Source: UBA6115 sp040776985
GTDB lineage: Bacteria; Bacillota; Clostridia; Christensenellales; Aristaeellaceae
Direction: 5' to 3'
NCBI GenBank assembly: GCA_040776985.1
Contig: JAXGZL010000002.1
Location: 744,001 to 808,000, forward strand
DNA length: 64,000 bases
The position numbers were made by a program, and so were the translations under genes. Under the pieces are notes generated by a model. That model saw only the letters and a program-made list of their open reading frames with translations, had not been told where the DNA came from and did no database searches. Below are positions 17,107 through 23,904 of this stretch, piece after piece (position 1 is the stretch's first letter; each line of letters begins with the position of its first letter).

Positions 17107-18391
17107 GGCGGGCTTCCTCCTTGTTTTCATTCAGTTTCGCCTGGATATATGGCACCGCCTGGTCAAGGGCGACCTCGGTTTCTTCACCTGATGCCATGTC
17201 CTTCACCTTGACCACGCCGCGGGACATCTCATCCCCGCCCACAATAACCATCAGCTTTACCCCCAGCTTGTCCGCAAAGCGGAACTGGGCCTTCAGGCTT
17301 CTCTTGCCATGGTCGCTGTCCGCCTTAATCTGTCCCCTGCGCAGGGCCTGGGCCAGGGTGAAGGCAGGCACCAGGGCCTCTTCCCCCAGATGGGCCACAA
17401 AGACATCGCTGACAGAAACCTGGGGCAGCGGGATGCCCTGATTGGTCAGCTCCATGATGATGCGCTCCGTGCCGATGCCAAAGCCCACCCCGGGCATGGC
17501 AGGGCCCCCTATTTCCTGAATCAGGCCGTCATAGCGCCCGCCCCCGCACAGGGCCAGTTCCCCGCGGCTGGTCTGCATGGTGATTTCAAACACCGTCTTG
17601 GTGTAGTAATCAAGGCCCCTGACGATCTTGGGGTTCACCTTGAAGGCGATCCCCTGGGCTGTGAGCAGTTCCTTCAGGGACTTGAAGTGCTGGTCACACT
17701 CCTCGCACAGATGGTCCAAAGTCAGGGGGGCGTTTTGCGTCACCCTGATGCACTGCTCTTCCTTGCAGTCAAGGATGCGCAGGGGATTTTTGTCAAAGCG
17801 ATCCTTGCAGACCGGGCAAAGCTGGTCAAAATGCTGATGCAAATACTCTTTCAGCGCCTGATGATAGCCAGGACGGCACACGGGGCAGCCGATGGAGTTG
17901 ATGTGGGTGCCCAAGTCCCGCAGCCCCAGCCGGTGCAGGATATGCAGGATGGAGGCGATCACCTCCGTGTCCGCGGTGGGCTCCTTTGCGCCAAAGCACT
18001 CCATGCCAAACTGGTGATGCTCCCGAAGCCTCCCTGACTGGGGGTTCTCATAGCGGAAAATGGGCGCGTTCAGGTAATACACCTTCACCGGCAGGGCGCC
18101 CGCAAACAGCTTGCCCTCCACAAAGGCGCGCACAGCACCTGCGGTGCCTTCCGGCTTTAAGGTGATGGAACGCTCCCCCTTGTCCAGAAAAGTGTACATC
18201 TCCTTCTGCACAATGTCGGTGGTGTCCCCCACGCCCCGCTCAAAAAGCTCCGTGTACTCAAACACCGGCGTGCGGATTTCCTGATAGCCGGCCAGGGCCG
18301 CTTCCTCCCGCATGGTCTGCTCGATCCACTGCCAGGTTGCGCTGTCCTGAGGCAGCATGTCCTTGGTGCCCTTGGGGCTTTGAATGGCCAT
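17099..18391 (-). CDS. hisS: Histidyl-tRNA synthetase
   Basis: This class II synthetase charges tRNA-His. The start at 18391 (MAIQSPKGTKDMLPQDS) follows AGGAGGG by four bases, just after the T-box terminator. Family motifs are seen in TLKPEGTAGAVRAF, RYENPQSGRLREHHQFG, GLDYYTKTVFEIT and GFGIGTERIIMEL. It is 430 residues. The zinc-like Cys cluster in CPVCRPGY and CPVCKDRF is a feature of some bacterial HisRS insertion domains. It is co-transcribed with aspS. Confidence 0.97.
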   Translation of the reverse strand: MAIQSPKGTKDMLPQDSATWQWIEQTMREEAALAGYQEIRTPVFEYTELFERGVGDTTDIVQKEMYTFLDKGERSITLKPEGTAGAVRAFVEGKLFAGALPVKVYYLNAPIFRYENPQSGRLREHHQFGMECFGAKEPTADTEVIASILHILHRLGLRDLGTHINSIGCPVCRPGYHQALKEYLHQHFDQLCPVCKDRFDKNPLRILDCKEEQCIRVTQNAPLTLDHLCEECDQHFKSLKELLTAQGIAFKVNPKIVRGLDYYTKTVFEITMQTSRGELALCGGGRYDGLIQEIGGPAMPGVGFGIGTERIIMELTNQGIPLPQVSVSDVFVAHLGEEALVPAFTLAQALRRGQIKADSDHGKRSLKAQFRFADKLGVKLMVIVGGDEMSRGVVKVKDMASGEETEVALDQAVPYIQAKLNENKEEARHG

Positions 18392-18404
18392 AATCCCTCC
18401 TAAT

Positions 18405-18614
18405 AAAAAGCGTCCCTGCCAAATTGCGGGACGAATCACTTCGCGTTGCCACCCTGCTTGCGCACTTGCGTGCGCCACTCTCTTCTTTAACGCAGAAAAC
18501 GCCTGAATGTCAGGAAAGCTCCGGGTTGTCCTTCAGGTTTGTCGTGCAGGGAACTTGCAGCCAGGATTCCCCTCTCTGAGCGCCACTCGCCTGATTCTTC
18601 CCCTCAACGCTGTA
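18405..18614 (-). promoter_or_regulatory. T-box leader of hisS-aspS, apparently tRNA-Asp specific
   Basis: Minus-strand leader RNA with the main marks of a T-box riboswitch. The AG-bulge region AGAGAGGGGAA and apical GGCTGCAAG belong to stem I. The T-box sequence AGGGTGGCAACGCG (18455-18442) is followed by a terminator CGTCCC...GGGACG with CTTTTT (18433-18405). The likely specifier loop reads GCAC-GAC-AA (18547-18539), so the specifier is GAC for Asp; an overlapping CAC for His is an alternative. The UGGN bulge is UGGC, which pairs with discriminator G73, as in tRNA-Asp, and not with the C73 of tRNA-His. Uncharged tRNA would stabilise the antiterminator. Confidence 0.88.
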
Positions 18615-18620
18615 CGCTGA

Positions 18621-18650
18621 ATTATATGTCAGGAAAAGCCAGCCTGTCAA
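18621..18650 (-). promoter_or_regulatory. Sigma-A promoter of hisS-aspS
   Basis: TTGACA (18650-18645) and TATAAT (18626-18621) with an 18-base spacer on the minus strand. Both hexamers match the consensus perfectly. The predicted start is near 18614, at the 5' end of the T-box leader. Confidence 0.85.
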
Positions 18651-18651
18651 A

Positions 18652-18683
18652 TAAATTGGGAGGGCTTGCACGCAAGCCCTCCC
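18652..18683 (-). terminator. Intrinsic terminator of metNIQ
   Basis: A perfect 11-bp GC-rich stem, GGGAGGGCTTG (18658-18668) and CAAGCCCTCCC (18673-18683), has a four-base loop. On the minus strand it is followed by AATTTATTT. It ends the methionine transporter transcript just before the hisS promoter. Confidence 0.8.
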
Positions 18684-18714
18684 GCACAGCCATCACGTGG
18701 CAATTTAATCACAT

Positions 18715-19569
18715 TCACGGAGAGAAGACAGCCACGCCGTCCCCTTCAAAGTTGGGCACCACGCCGCCCTTGAAATCCTCGTTTTCCAGCAGGAACTGCT
18801 TCACCTTGTCGGAGTGCAGCGCCTTCTCCAGCGCCTTCACGAAGGGGGCGCTGATGTCCTCCACCCGTACCACCACATAGTTGGTGTAAAGCCGGGCGGC
18901 CTCGCCCTCGCTGCTCTCCAGGTAGACGGCGTCCCGGGTGGGATAAAGGCCGGCGGGGATGGCATAGTTGCCGTTGATCACCGCAAAGGCCACGTCAGCC
19001 AGGGTGGCGGGCAGGCGCTCCGCGTCTACTTCGATGATCTCAATCTTCTTGTCCTTCACGGTGACATCCAGCTTGCTAAGCCCGCTATCCACGTTGGCGC
19101 CTTCCGGCAGGGTGATCAGGCCCGCCTCCTGCACCAGCAGCAGGGCACGGGTTTCATTGGAGGGGTCGTTGGGCACGGCGATGCTGTCGCCGTCAGCAAG
19201 CTCGCTCAGGTCCTTCTTGGTGCCCGGATAAATGCCAAAGGGCTCATAATGGACGGGGATGGCCGCCACCAGCTTCTCCTTGGCGCCGACAGAATCGTTG
19301 TACTGGTTCAGATAGGGGCGGTGCTGGAAGAAGTTGGCCTCATACTCGCCGGCTGAGGTGGCGGGGTTTTGCAGCACATAGCCGTCCACCCAGGTCACCT
19401 GCAGGTCAAAGCCCTCCTTGGCCAGGTCTTCCTTCACATAATTGAGGATGATTTCATGAGGGTTGGCGGAGGCAGCCACCCGAACGGGGATCAGCGCCTT
19501 TTCCGCCAGGACAGCGGTCAGGGAAAGAGCCAGCGACAGGGACAATGCCAGTGCGATCAGCTTTTTCAT
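18715..19569 (-). CDS. metQ: Methionine ABC transporter substrate-binding protein
   Basis: MetQ/NlpA-type binding protein for D- or L-methionine uptake. The start at 19569 (MKKLIALALSLSLALSLTAV) gives 284 residues. Family motifs include GEYEANFFQHRPYLNQYN, HYEPFGIYPG and IAVPNDPSNETRAL. The signal peptide ends in LTAVLAEKA and has no lipobox cysteine, unlike most Gram-positive MetQ proteins, so how it is held at the cell surface is unclear. It is the last gene of metNIQ, followed by a strong terminator. Confidence 0.93.
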   Translation of the reverse strand: MKKLIALALSLSLALSLTAVLAEKALIPVRVAASANPHEIILNYVKEDLAKEGFDLQVTWVDGYVLQNPATSAGEYEANFFQHRPYLNQYNDSVGAKEKLVAAIPVHYEPFGIYPGTKKDLSELADGDSIAVPNDPSNETRALLLVQEAGLITLPEGANVDSGLSKLDVTVKDKKIEIIEVDAERLPATLADVAFAVINGNYAIPAGLYPTRDAVYLESSEGEAARLYTNYVVVRVEDISAPFVKALEKALHSDKVKQFLLENEDFKGGVVPNFEGDGVAVFSP

Positions 19570-19591
19570 GGGGTTCTCCTTTTCTTGTTCC

Positions 19592-20254
19592 TTATTTTTT
19601 ACGGTGATCAGACAGCCGGCTGATCCGGTTCCCAAAGTAGGTCATCACCTGCACCAGGGCCACCAGGATCAGGCTGGCGGTGTACATCAGGGTGAAGTTG
19701 CGCATGTTGAGCCCCTTGGTGATGGCAAGGGCTCCCAGCCCCCCGCCGCCCGCCGTGCTGGCCATGGCCGTATAGGCCAGGATGGTCACCATGCAGATCA
19801 CGGCGCCTGAGAGCAGGCTGGGAAAGGCTTCCGGGATCAGCACCTTGCGGATCAGCTGCCAGTCGGTGGAGCCCATGGACTGGGCGGCTTCGATGACCCC
19901 GCGGTCCACCTCCACCAGGGAGTTTTCCACCATCCGCGCCACATAGGGAAAGGCGCTGATAGTAAGAGGAAAGATAATGGCCTGGGTGCCAATGGCCTTG
20001 CCCATCACTGCACGCGTCACCGGGAAGAGCATCGCCAGCAGGATGATAAAGGGCACAGAGCGCAGAAAGTTGATGATGGTGCCCAGCACCGCGTTCATCC
20101 TGGGCATGGGCCGGATGCCGCCAGTGGCGATCACCACCAGCAGGATGCCCAGGGGCATGCCAATGAGGTAGGCAATCAGCGTGGAAGGGATGGTCATGTA
20201 CAGCGTTTCCCACAGCCCCTGCAAAAGGACAGGCCACAGTTGTTCCCAACTCAT
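19592..20254 (-). CDS. metI: Methionine ABC transporter permease
   Basis: MetI forms the membrane channel of the methionine importer. The 220-residue product has about five membrane spans. It contains the EAA-type coupling loop EAAQSMGSTDWQLIRKVLIP and the family motif NFLRSVPFIILLA. Its ATG overlaps the metN stop by one base, so the two are translationally coupled. Confidence 0.96.
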   Translation of the reverse strand: MSWEQLWPVLLQGLWETLYMTIPSTLIAYLIGMPLGILLVVIATGGIRPMPRMNAVLGTIINFLRSVPFIILLAMLFPVTRAVMGKAIGTQAIIFPLTISAFPYVARMVENSLVEVDRGVIEAAQSMGSTDWQLIRKVLIPEAFPSLLSGAVICMVTILAYTAMASTAGGGGLGALAITKGLNMRNFTLMYTASLILVALVQVMTYFGNRISRLSDHRKK

Positions 20255-21255
20255 CAGGTATTCACCTCCCTGACCGTCAGCCCCTGTTCCGTCAGGAACC
20301 GGACCACAGCGTCTTTTTTCCGTTCATCCTCCGGGGTTTGGATAAGCATCTGACCATACATCTTGCCGCCCAGATGGTTCATGTTGGCGGAAAGGATGTT
20401 GACAGCCACATTGGTTTCCAGGGACAGGCGCGAAATAATGGGCTTTTCAGCCGCCGCGCCGTCAAAGATGATGCGGATGGCGGGGATGCCCGTGTCGTCC
20501 CGGGCCTCCTCCGGCAGCACGCCAAACAGCCGCTTGCCAGCCTCCGACTTGGTGTGGACAAAGACCTCGTCCACCGTGCCCTCCTCCACCACTTCCCCGC
20601 CGTCAAGGATGGCCACCCGGTCGCAAATCTGCCGGATCACCGCCATCTCATGGGTGATCAGGACGATGGTGATGCCAAGGCGCCGGTTGATATCCTGCAG
20701 CAGGGTCAGGATGGACTGGGTGGTCATGGGGTCCAAAGCACTGGTGGCCTCGTCGCATAGCAGCACCTCCGGCTCACTGGCCAGGGCCCTGGCAATGGCC
20801 ACCCGCTGGCGCTGGCCGCCGGAAAGTTGGGCGGGGTAGGCGTCTTCCTTATCCTGCAACCCCACGATCTCCAGCAGCTCCTTCACCCTCTTGTTGGCCT
20901 TGCTGTTGGGAACGCCTGCGATCTCCAGCGGATAGCGCACATTATGGCCCACGGTACGCTGCATCAGCAGGTTAAACTGCTGGAAAATCATTCCCATCTT
21001 GCGCCGGGTGAACAGCAATTCCCTGCGGTTCATGGTGAGTATATCCTGCCCACGGTAGATCACCTGGCCGGAATTGGGGCTGTCCAGGCGGTTGATGCAG
21101 CGGATGAGGGTGGATTTCCCGGCGCCGGACATGCCCACAATGCCGTAGATTTCCTTTTCATACACTGTCAGGCTGATGTCGTTGAGCGCCACCACCCGGT
21201 TTTCCGCGTCACTGAACACCTTGGACAGTTTCTTGATTTCAATCAGGGGTGCCAC
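20254..21255 (-). CDS. metN: Methionine ABC transporter ATPase with NIL domain
   Basis: MetN powers methionine import. The ABC domain has GMSGAGKSTLIR (Walker A), LSGGQRQRVAIARALA (signature) and LLCDEATSALDP (Walker B). The C-terminal 75 residues are a NIL domain (VAVNILSANMNHLGGKMYG), which binds methionine and inhibits transport in the E. coli homologue. I place the start at the GTG at 21255 (VAPLIEIKKLSK, 333 residues), with GGAGG twelve bases upstream. A frame open to 21300 runs through the attenuator hairpin and is unlikely to be used. It is the first structural gene after the Met-rich leader. Confidence 0.95.
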   Translation of the reverse strand: MAPLIEIKKLSKVFSDAENRVVALNDISLTVYEKEIYGIVGMSGAGKSTLIRCINRLDSPNSGQVIYRGQDILTMNRRELLFTRRKMGMIFQQFNLLMQRTVGHNVRYPLEIAGVPNSKANKRVKELLEIVGLQDKEDAYPAQLSGGQRQRVAIARALASEPEVLLCDEATSALDPMTTQSILTLLQDINRRLGITIVLITHEMAVIRQICDRVAILDGGEVVEEGTVDEVFVHTKSEAGKRLFGVLPEEARDDTGIPAIRIIFDGAAAEKPIISRLSLETNVAVNILSANMNHLGGKMYGQMLIQTPEDERKKDAVVRFLTEQGLTVREVNT

Positions 21256-21282
21256 GTTTTTCTCTATCCTCCAGATTCGTAC

Positions 21283-21314
21283 AAAAAACCCGCTTCGCAC
21301 TCATGCAAGCGGGT
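21283..21314 (-). terminator. Attenuator terminator before metN
   Basis: Minus-strand stem ACCCGCTT (21314-21307) pairs with AAGCGGGT (21295-21288). An inner GCA/TGC pair extends it past one bulged G, and six T residues follow (21288-21283). It lies 20 bases after the stop of the Met-rich leader frame and 28 bases before the metN start, so it would stop transcription before the transporter genes. Confidence 0.85.
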
Positions 21315-21333
21315 GTTGGCTGCTTTTCGGCCT

Positions 21334-21411
21334 TCACAATGCGCAATGCAGGAAGCGCGGGAAATTCATCTCGCACATCATGGACATTCGCATCATCATG
21401 GCTTTGCGCAA
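21334..21411 (-). CDS. Methionine-rich leader peptide (25 codons)
   Basis: This short frame starts with TTG at 21411, nine bases after AGGAGG, and ends with TGA at 21334. It encodes 25 residues. Codons 5-15 read MMMRMSMMCEM, so seven of eleven are ATG; the rest ends FPRFLHCAL. The frame lies between a consensus promoter and an intrinsic terminator upstream of the methionine importer. Such a layout is that of amino-acid leader peptides (like trpL, hisL, pheL), where slow decoding of the regulatory codons changes RNA folding. No protein role is expected. The exact antiterminator pairing was not resolved by eye. Confidence 0.8.
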   Translation of the reverse strand: MRKAMMMRMSMMCEMNFPRFLHCAL

Positions 21412-21441
21412 GATTCCTTCCCTCCTTTTCCTGATGCACAG

Positions 21442-21470
21442 ATTATAGCCAGGGGGATTCATCCTGTCAA
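21442..21470 (-). promoter_or_regulatory. Sigma-A promoter of metNIQ
   Basis: TTGACA (21470-21465) and TATAAT (21447-21442), 17-base spacer, perfect consensus on the minus strand. The -35 is flanked by an inverted repeat, ATTCATCCT (21457-21465) and AGGATGAAT (21476-21484). This could be an operator or a weak terminator of the ABC-F gene. Confidence 0.85.
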
Positions 21471-21493
21471 TGTGAAGGATGAATAAATATTGT

Positions 21494-23437
21494 TTATCCC
21501 TCATCAAAGCCTTTATCAGCTATATATTCCTCCAGCGCTGATTCCGCCTGTTCCCACTGATGGTAGGCCTCCTCCACCTGCTCCTGCAGGCTGCGGCACA
21601 GCCGCGCCTGGCTGGCAGCCTGATCCGGATTGGTATAGATTTCCGGCTGCATCTGAAGATCGGTCGCGTCCTGAAGTTTCTGTTCCAGGTCCTTGATCTG
21701 GTCCATGGCCCTACTCACCCCTTCTTCAAGGGCTGCCCGTTCCGCCGCCTCCAAACGCTGCTGACGCCTGGTTTTGGCCAGTGCGGTCCGGGTGGGCTGG
21801 TCGCTGTCCCGCTCCTCCTCCGCCTCAGCTGCCCTTGACGCCAGATAAGCCTCATAGTTTCCTTCAAACACCTCGATGCCGTCCGCTGTCATGTACAGAA
21901 TCTTGTTGGCAAAGCGGTTGATGAAGTAGCGGTCATGGGAAACGGCCAGGATGGTGCCGTCAAAGTCATCCAGCGCGTTTTCCAGCACCTCCCGGCTGGC
22001 GGCGTCCAGGTGGTTGGTGGGTTCGTCAAGGACCAGGAAGTTGTCCTGCCGCATCATCAGCTTGGTCAGCGCAACCCGCCCTTTTTCGCCGCCGGACAGC
22101 AGGCGGATAGGCACAAACACGTCCTCCCCGATGAACTGGAACAACGCCAGCGCCCCGCGCACATCACTCTGAGTCAGTCTGGGAAACTGATCCCAGACCT
22201 CTGTCAAGATGTCGTTCTCCGGGTTCAGGTTTTGCTGCCGCTGGTCATAATAGCCGATATCCGCCTGGGCGCCAAAGCGCACCTCCCCGACATCAGGCGC
22301 TTCAAGGCCAAGCAGGCACTTGATCAGCGTGGTTTTTCCGATGCCATTGGGCCCGATCAGGGCAGCCCGGTCGCCGGAGCGCAGGTCCAGGTCAATGTTC
22401 TCAAAAATGGGCTTGTCCCCAAAGCACTTGCTCATCCCCTCGGCCACCAGGGCAATCTCCCCCAGCCTCCGCCTGGATTTGAAGCGGAAAGAAATGCTCC
22501 GCTCCTCATCCGGCCTTTCCAACAGCTCCATGCGGGCAAGCGCTTTTTCCCGGCTTTCAGCAGCCCTTATGGACTTCTCCCGGTTAAACTGCTTGAACCG
22601 GGTGATGATGGCCTTCTGCCGGGCAATCTCCTTTTGCTGCAGGTCATAAGCCTTCTCCCGGGCAGCCATGCGCTCCTCCCGCTGGGCCAGGTAGCGGCTG
22701 TAGTTGCCGGGGTACAGCTCGGTCACACCAAACAGCAATTCAGCAATGTCCGTGCAGACCGCGTCTAGGAAATACCGGTCATGGGACACGATGATCATAG
22801 CGCCCTGGTATTCCTTTAAATAGCCCTCCAGCCACTCCAGGGCAGCCAGGTCCAGGTGGTTGGTGGGCTCGTCCAGCAGCAGCAGGTCCGGCTTTCGCAG
22901 CAGCAGCCGCGCCATGCCCAGCCTGGTCAGCTCTCCGCCGCTCAAGGTGTCTGCCGGCTGGTCAAAATAGCCTCTGTCCAGCCCCAGCCCAATCAGCACC
23001 CCCTCCACCAGGGAGCGGGCCATGTAGCCATCCGCCTTCTCAAAACGGTCAGTCAGCCGGGTGTATTCTGAAAGAAGTACCGCCAGGGCTTCCTCCCCGG
23101 GTTCCTCTGCCATCTCCTGCTCCAGGGCGCGCAGGCGGGTTTCCATGGCAAAGATCTCCTGAAACTCTGCCCTGGCCTCCTCCAGCACGCTGCGGCCCGG
23201 CTTTGGATGATAGGACTGGGCCAGGTGCCCCATGGTCAGCCCCCGGGCTGTGATGATCTCCCCTTCATCTGGCTGCAGCTGCCCTAGGATGATTTTCAGC
23301 AGCGTGGTTTTTCCGCTGCCATTCACCCCAACCAGGCCCAAACGATCCCGGCTGTTGACGGAAAAACTCACAGCCTTCAGGACTTCATCGGTCCCAAAGG
23401 CTTTTGAGATGTTCTCCAGCTTGCAAATCGTCGTCAT
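21494..23437 (-). CDS. ABC-F family ATPase
   Basis: Soluble protein with two ABC domains and no membrane spans. Walker A motifs are GVNGSGKTTLLK and GPNGIGKTTLIK, and signatures are LSGGELTRLGMA and LSGGEKGRVALT. LLLDEPTNHLD and LVLDEPTNHLD are the Walker B motifs. ABC-F proteins act on the ribosome E-site or in ribosome quality control. A long linker lies between the domains, and the last 100 residues form a charged coiled-coil like that of Uup/YdiF. No clear ribosome binding site is seen before the ATG at 23437. The exact subfamily is uncertain; I see nothing to suggest antibiotic resistance. Confidence 0.92.
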   Translation of the reverse strand: MTTICKLENISKAFGTDEVLKAVSFSVNSRDRLGLVGVNGSGKTTLLKIILGQLQPDEGEIITARGLTMGHLAQSYHPKPGRSVLEEARAEFQEIFAMETRLRALEQEMAEEPGEEALAVLLSEYTRLTDRFEKADGYMARSLVEGVLIGLGLDRGYFDQPADTLSGGELTRLGMARLLLRKPDLLLLDEPTNHLDLAALEWLEGYLKEYQGAMIIVSHDRYFLDAVCTDIAELLFGVTELYPGNYSRYLAQREERMAAREKAYDLQQKEIARQKAIITRFKQFNREKSIRAAESREKALARMELLERPDEERSISFRFKSRRRLGEIALVAEGMSKCFGDKPIFENIDLDLRSGDRAALIGPNGIGKTTLIKCLLGLEAPDVGEVRFGAQADIGYYDQRQQNLNPENDILTEVWDQFPRLTQSDVRGALALFQFIGEDVFVPIRLLSGGEKGRVALTKLMMRQDNFLVLDEPTNHLDAASREVLENALDDFDGTILAVSHDRYFINRFANKILYMTADGIEVFEGNYEAYLASRAAEAEEERDSDQPTRTALAKTRRQQRLEAAERAALEEGVSRAMDQIKDLEQKLQDATDLQMQPEIYTNPDQAASQARLCRSLQEQVEEAYHQWEQAESALEEYIADKGFDEG

Positions 23438-23454
23438 GAATACACCGGGCAGAA

Positions 23455-23485
23455 AATAAAAAAGCTGGCGTCAGGCGTCAGCTTT
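23455..23485 (-). terminator. Intrinsic terminator of secG
   Basis: Minus-strand stem AAAGCTG (23485-23479) pairs with CAGCTTT (23467-23461), extended by an inner CG pair past one A-C mismatch. A T-run TTTTTTATTT follows. It lies between secG and the ABC-F gene. Confidence 0.75.
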
Positions 23486-23502
23486 CTTTCATCATGCCTT
23501 GT

Positions 23503-23742
23503 TTACTTGACAAAAATCATGGTCAAACACAGCACGACAAACACAATGGCGGCCGTCTTTGTGGCCAGCGCCAGGCGCCCCTGCATGGTTTTGCTCTTGT
23601 TTTTGCCAAAATAACTGCTGCTGCCGCCGCCGGTGAGTGAACTCATGGCGTCAGCGTCGCCTTTTTGCAAAAGCACTGACACAATCATCACCAGAGAAGC
23701 CAGCATCAGTAAAATCGAGAAAATCACCTGAATCGTGGACAT
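23503..23742 (-). CDS. secG: Preprotein translocase subunit SecG
   Basis: SecG is the small accessory subunit of the SecYEG channel. The start at 23742 (MSTIQVIFSILLMLASLVMI) follows GGAGGGGGA at good spacing and gives 78 residues. Two membrane spans flank LLQKGDADAMSSLTGG and a SYFGKNKSKT loop typical of the family. A promoter-like TTGTAT-N17-TAATGT is visible upstream, and an intrinsic terminator follows, so it is probably transcribed alone. Confidence 0.95.
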   Translation of the reverse strand: MSTIQVIFSILLMLASLVMIVSVLLQKGDADAMSSLTGGGSSSYFGKNKSKTMQGRLALATKTAAIVFVVLCLTMIFVK

Positions 23743-23844
23743 TGAAACATCCCCCTCCATTAAATCAGCCTTATTACATTACCACAACGCAGGCGCCAAT
23801 ACAAGGGTTTTGCCCAAATACGCCATATGACCGGATGCCGTCAC

Positions 23845-23887
23845 AAAAAACCAGCCGCCGGGCATGCCCAGGTAAGCATGGCCGGCG
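23845..23887 (-). terminator. Intrinsic terminator of the aldehyde dehydrogenase gene
   Basis: A GC-rich minus-strand stem, CGCCGG-C-CATGC against GCATG-C-CCGGCG (between 23886 and 23856), has one mismatch. Six T residues follow at 23850-23845. Confidence 0.75.
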
Positions 23888-23904
23888 ACGGGATAATGGA
23901 CAAA

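Noticed and set aside
16249..17211. A 320-codon plus-strand open frame
   Set aside because: Antisense to aspS, no family motifs, no ribosome binding site.
19608..20249. A 213-codon frame inside metI
   Set aside because: Same strand but other frame; the Gly/His/Ala-rich product has no membrane spans, while the metI frame matches the family fully.
21283..21490. A SAM riboswitch or Met T-box upstream of metN
   Set aside because: No SAM-I core motifs and no AGGGTGGNACCGCG-like T-box sequence were found; the leader is short and filled by the Met-rich frame and terminator.
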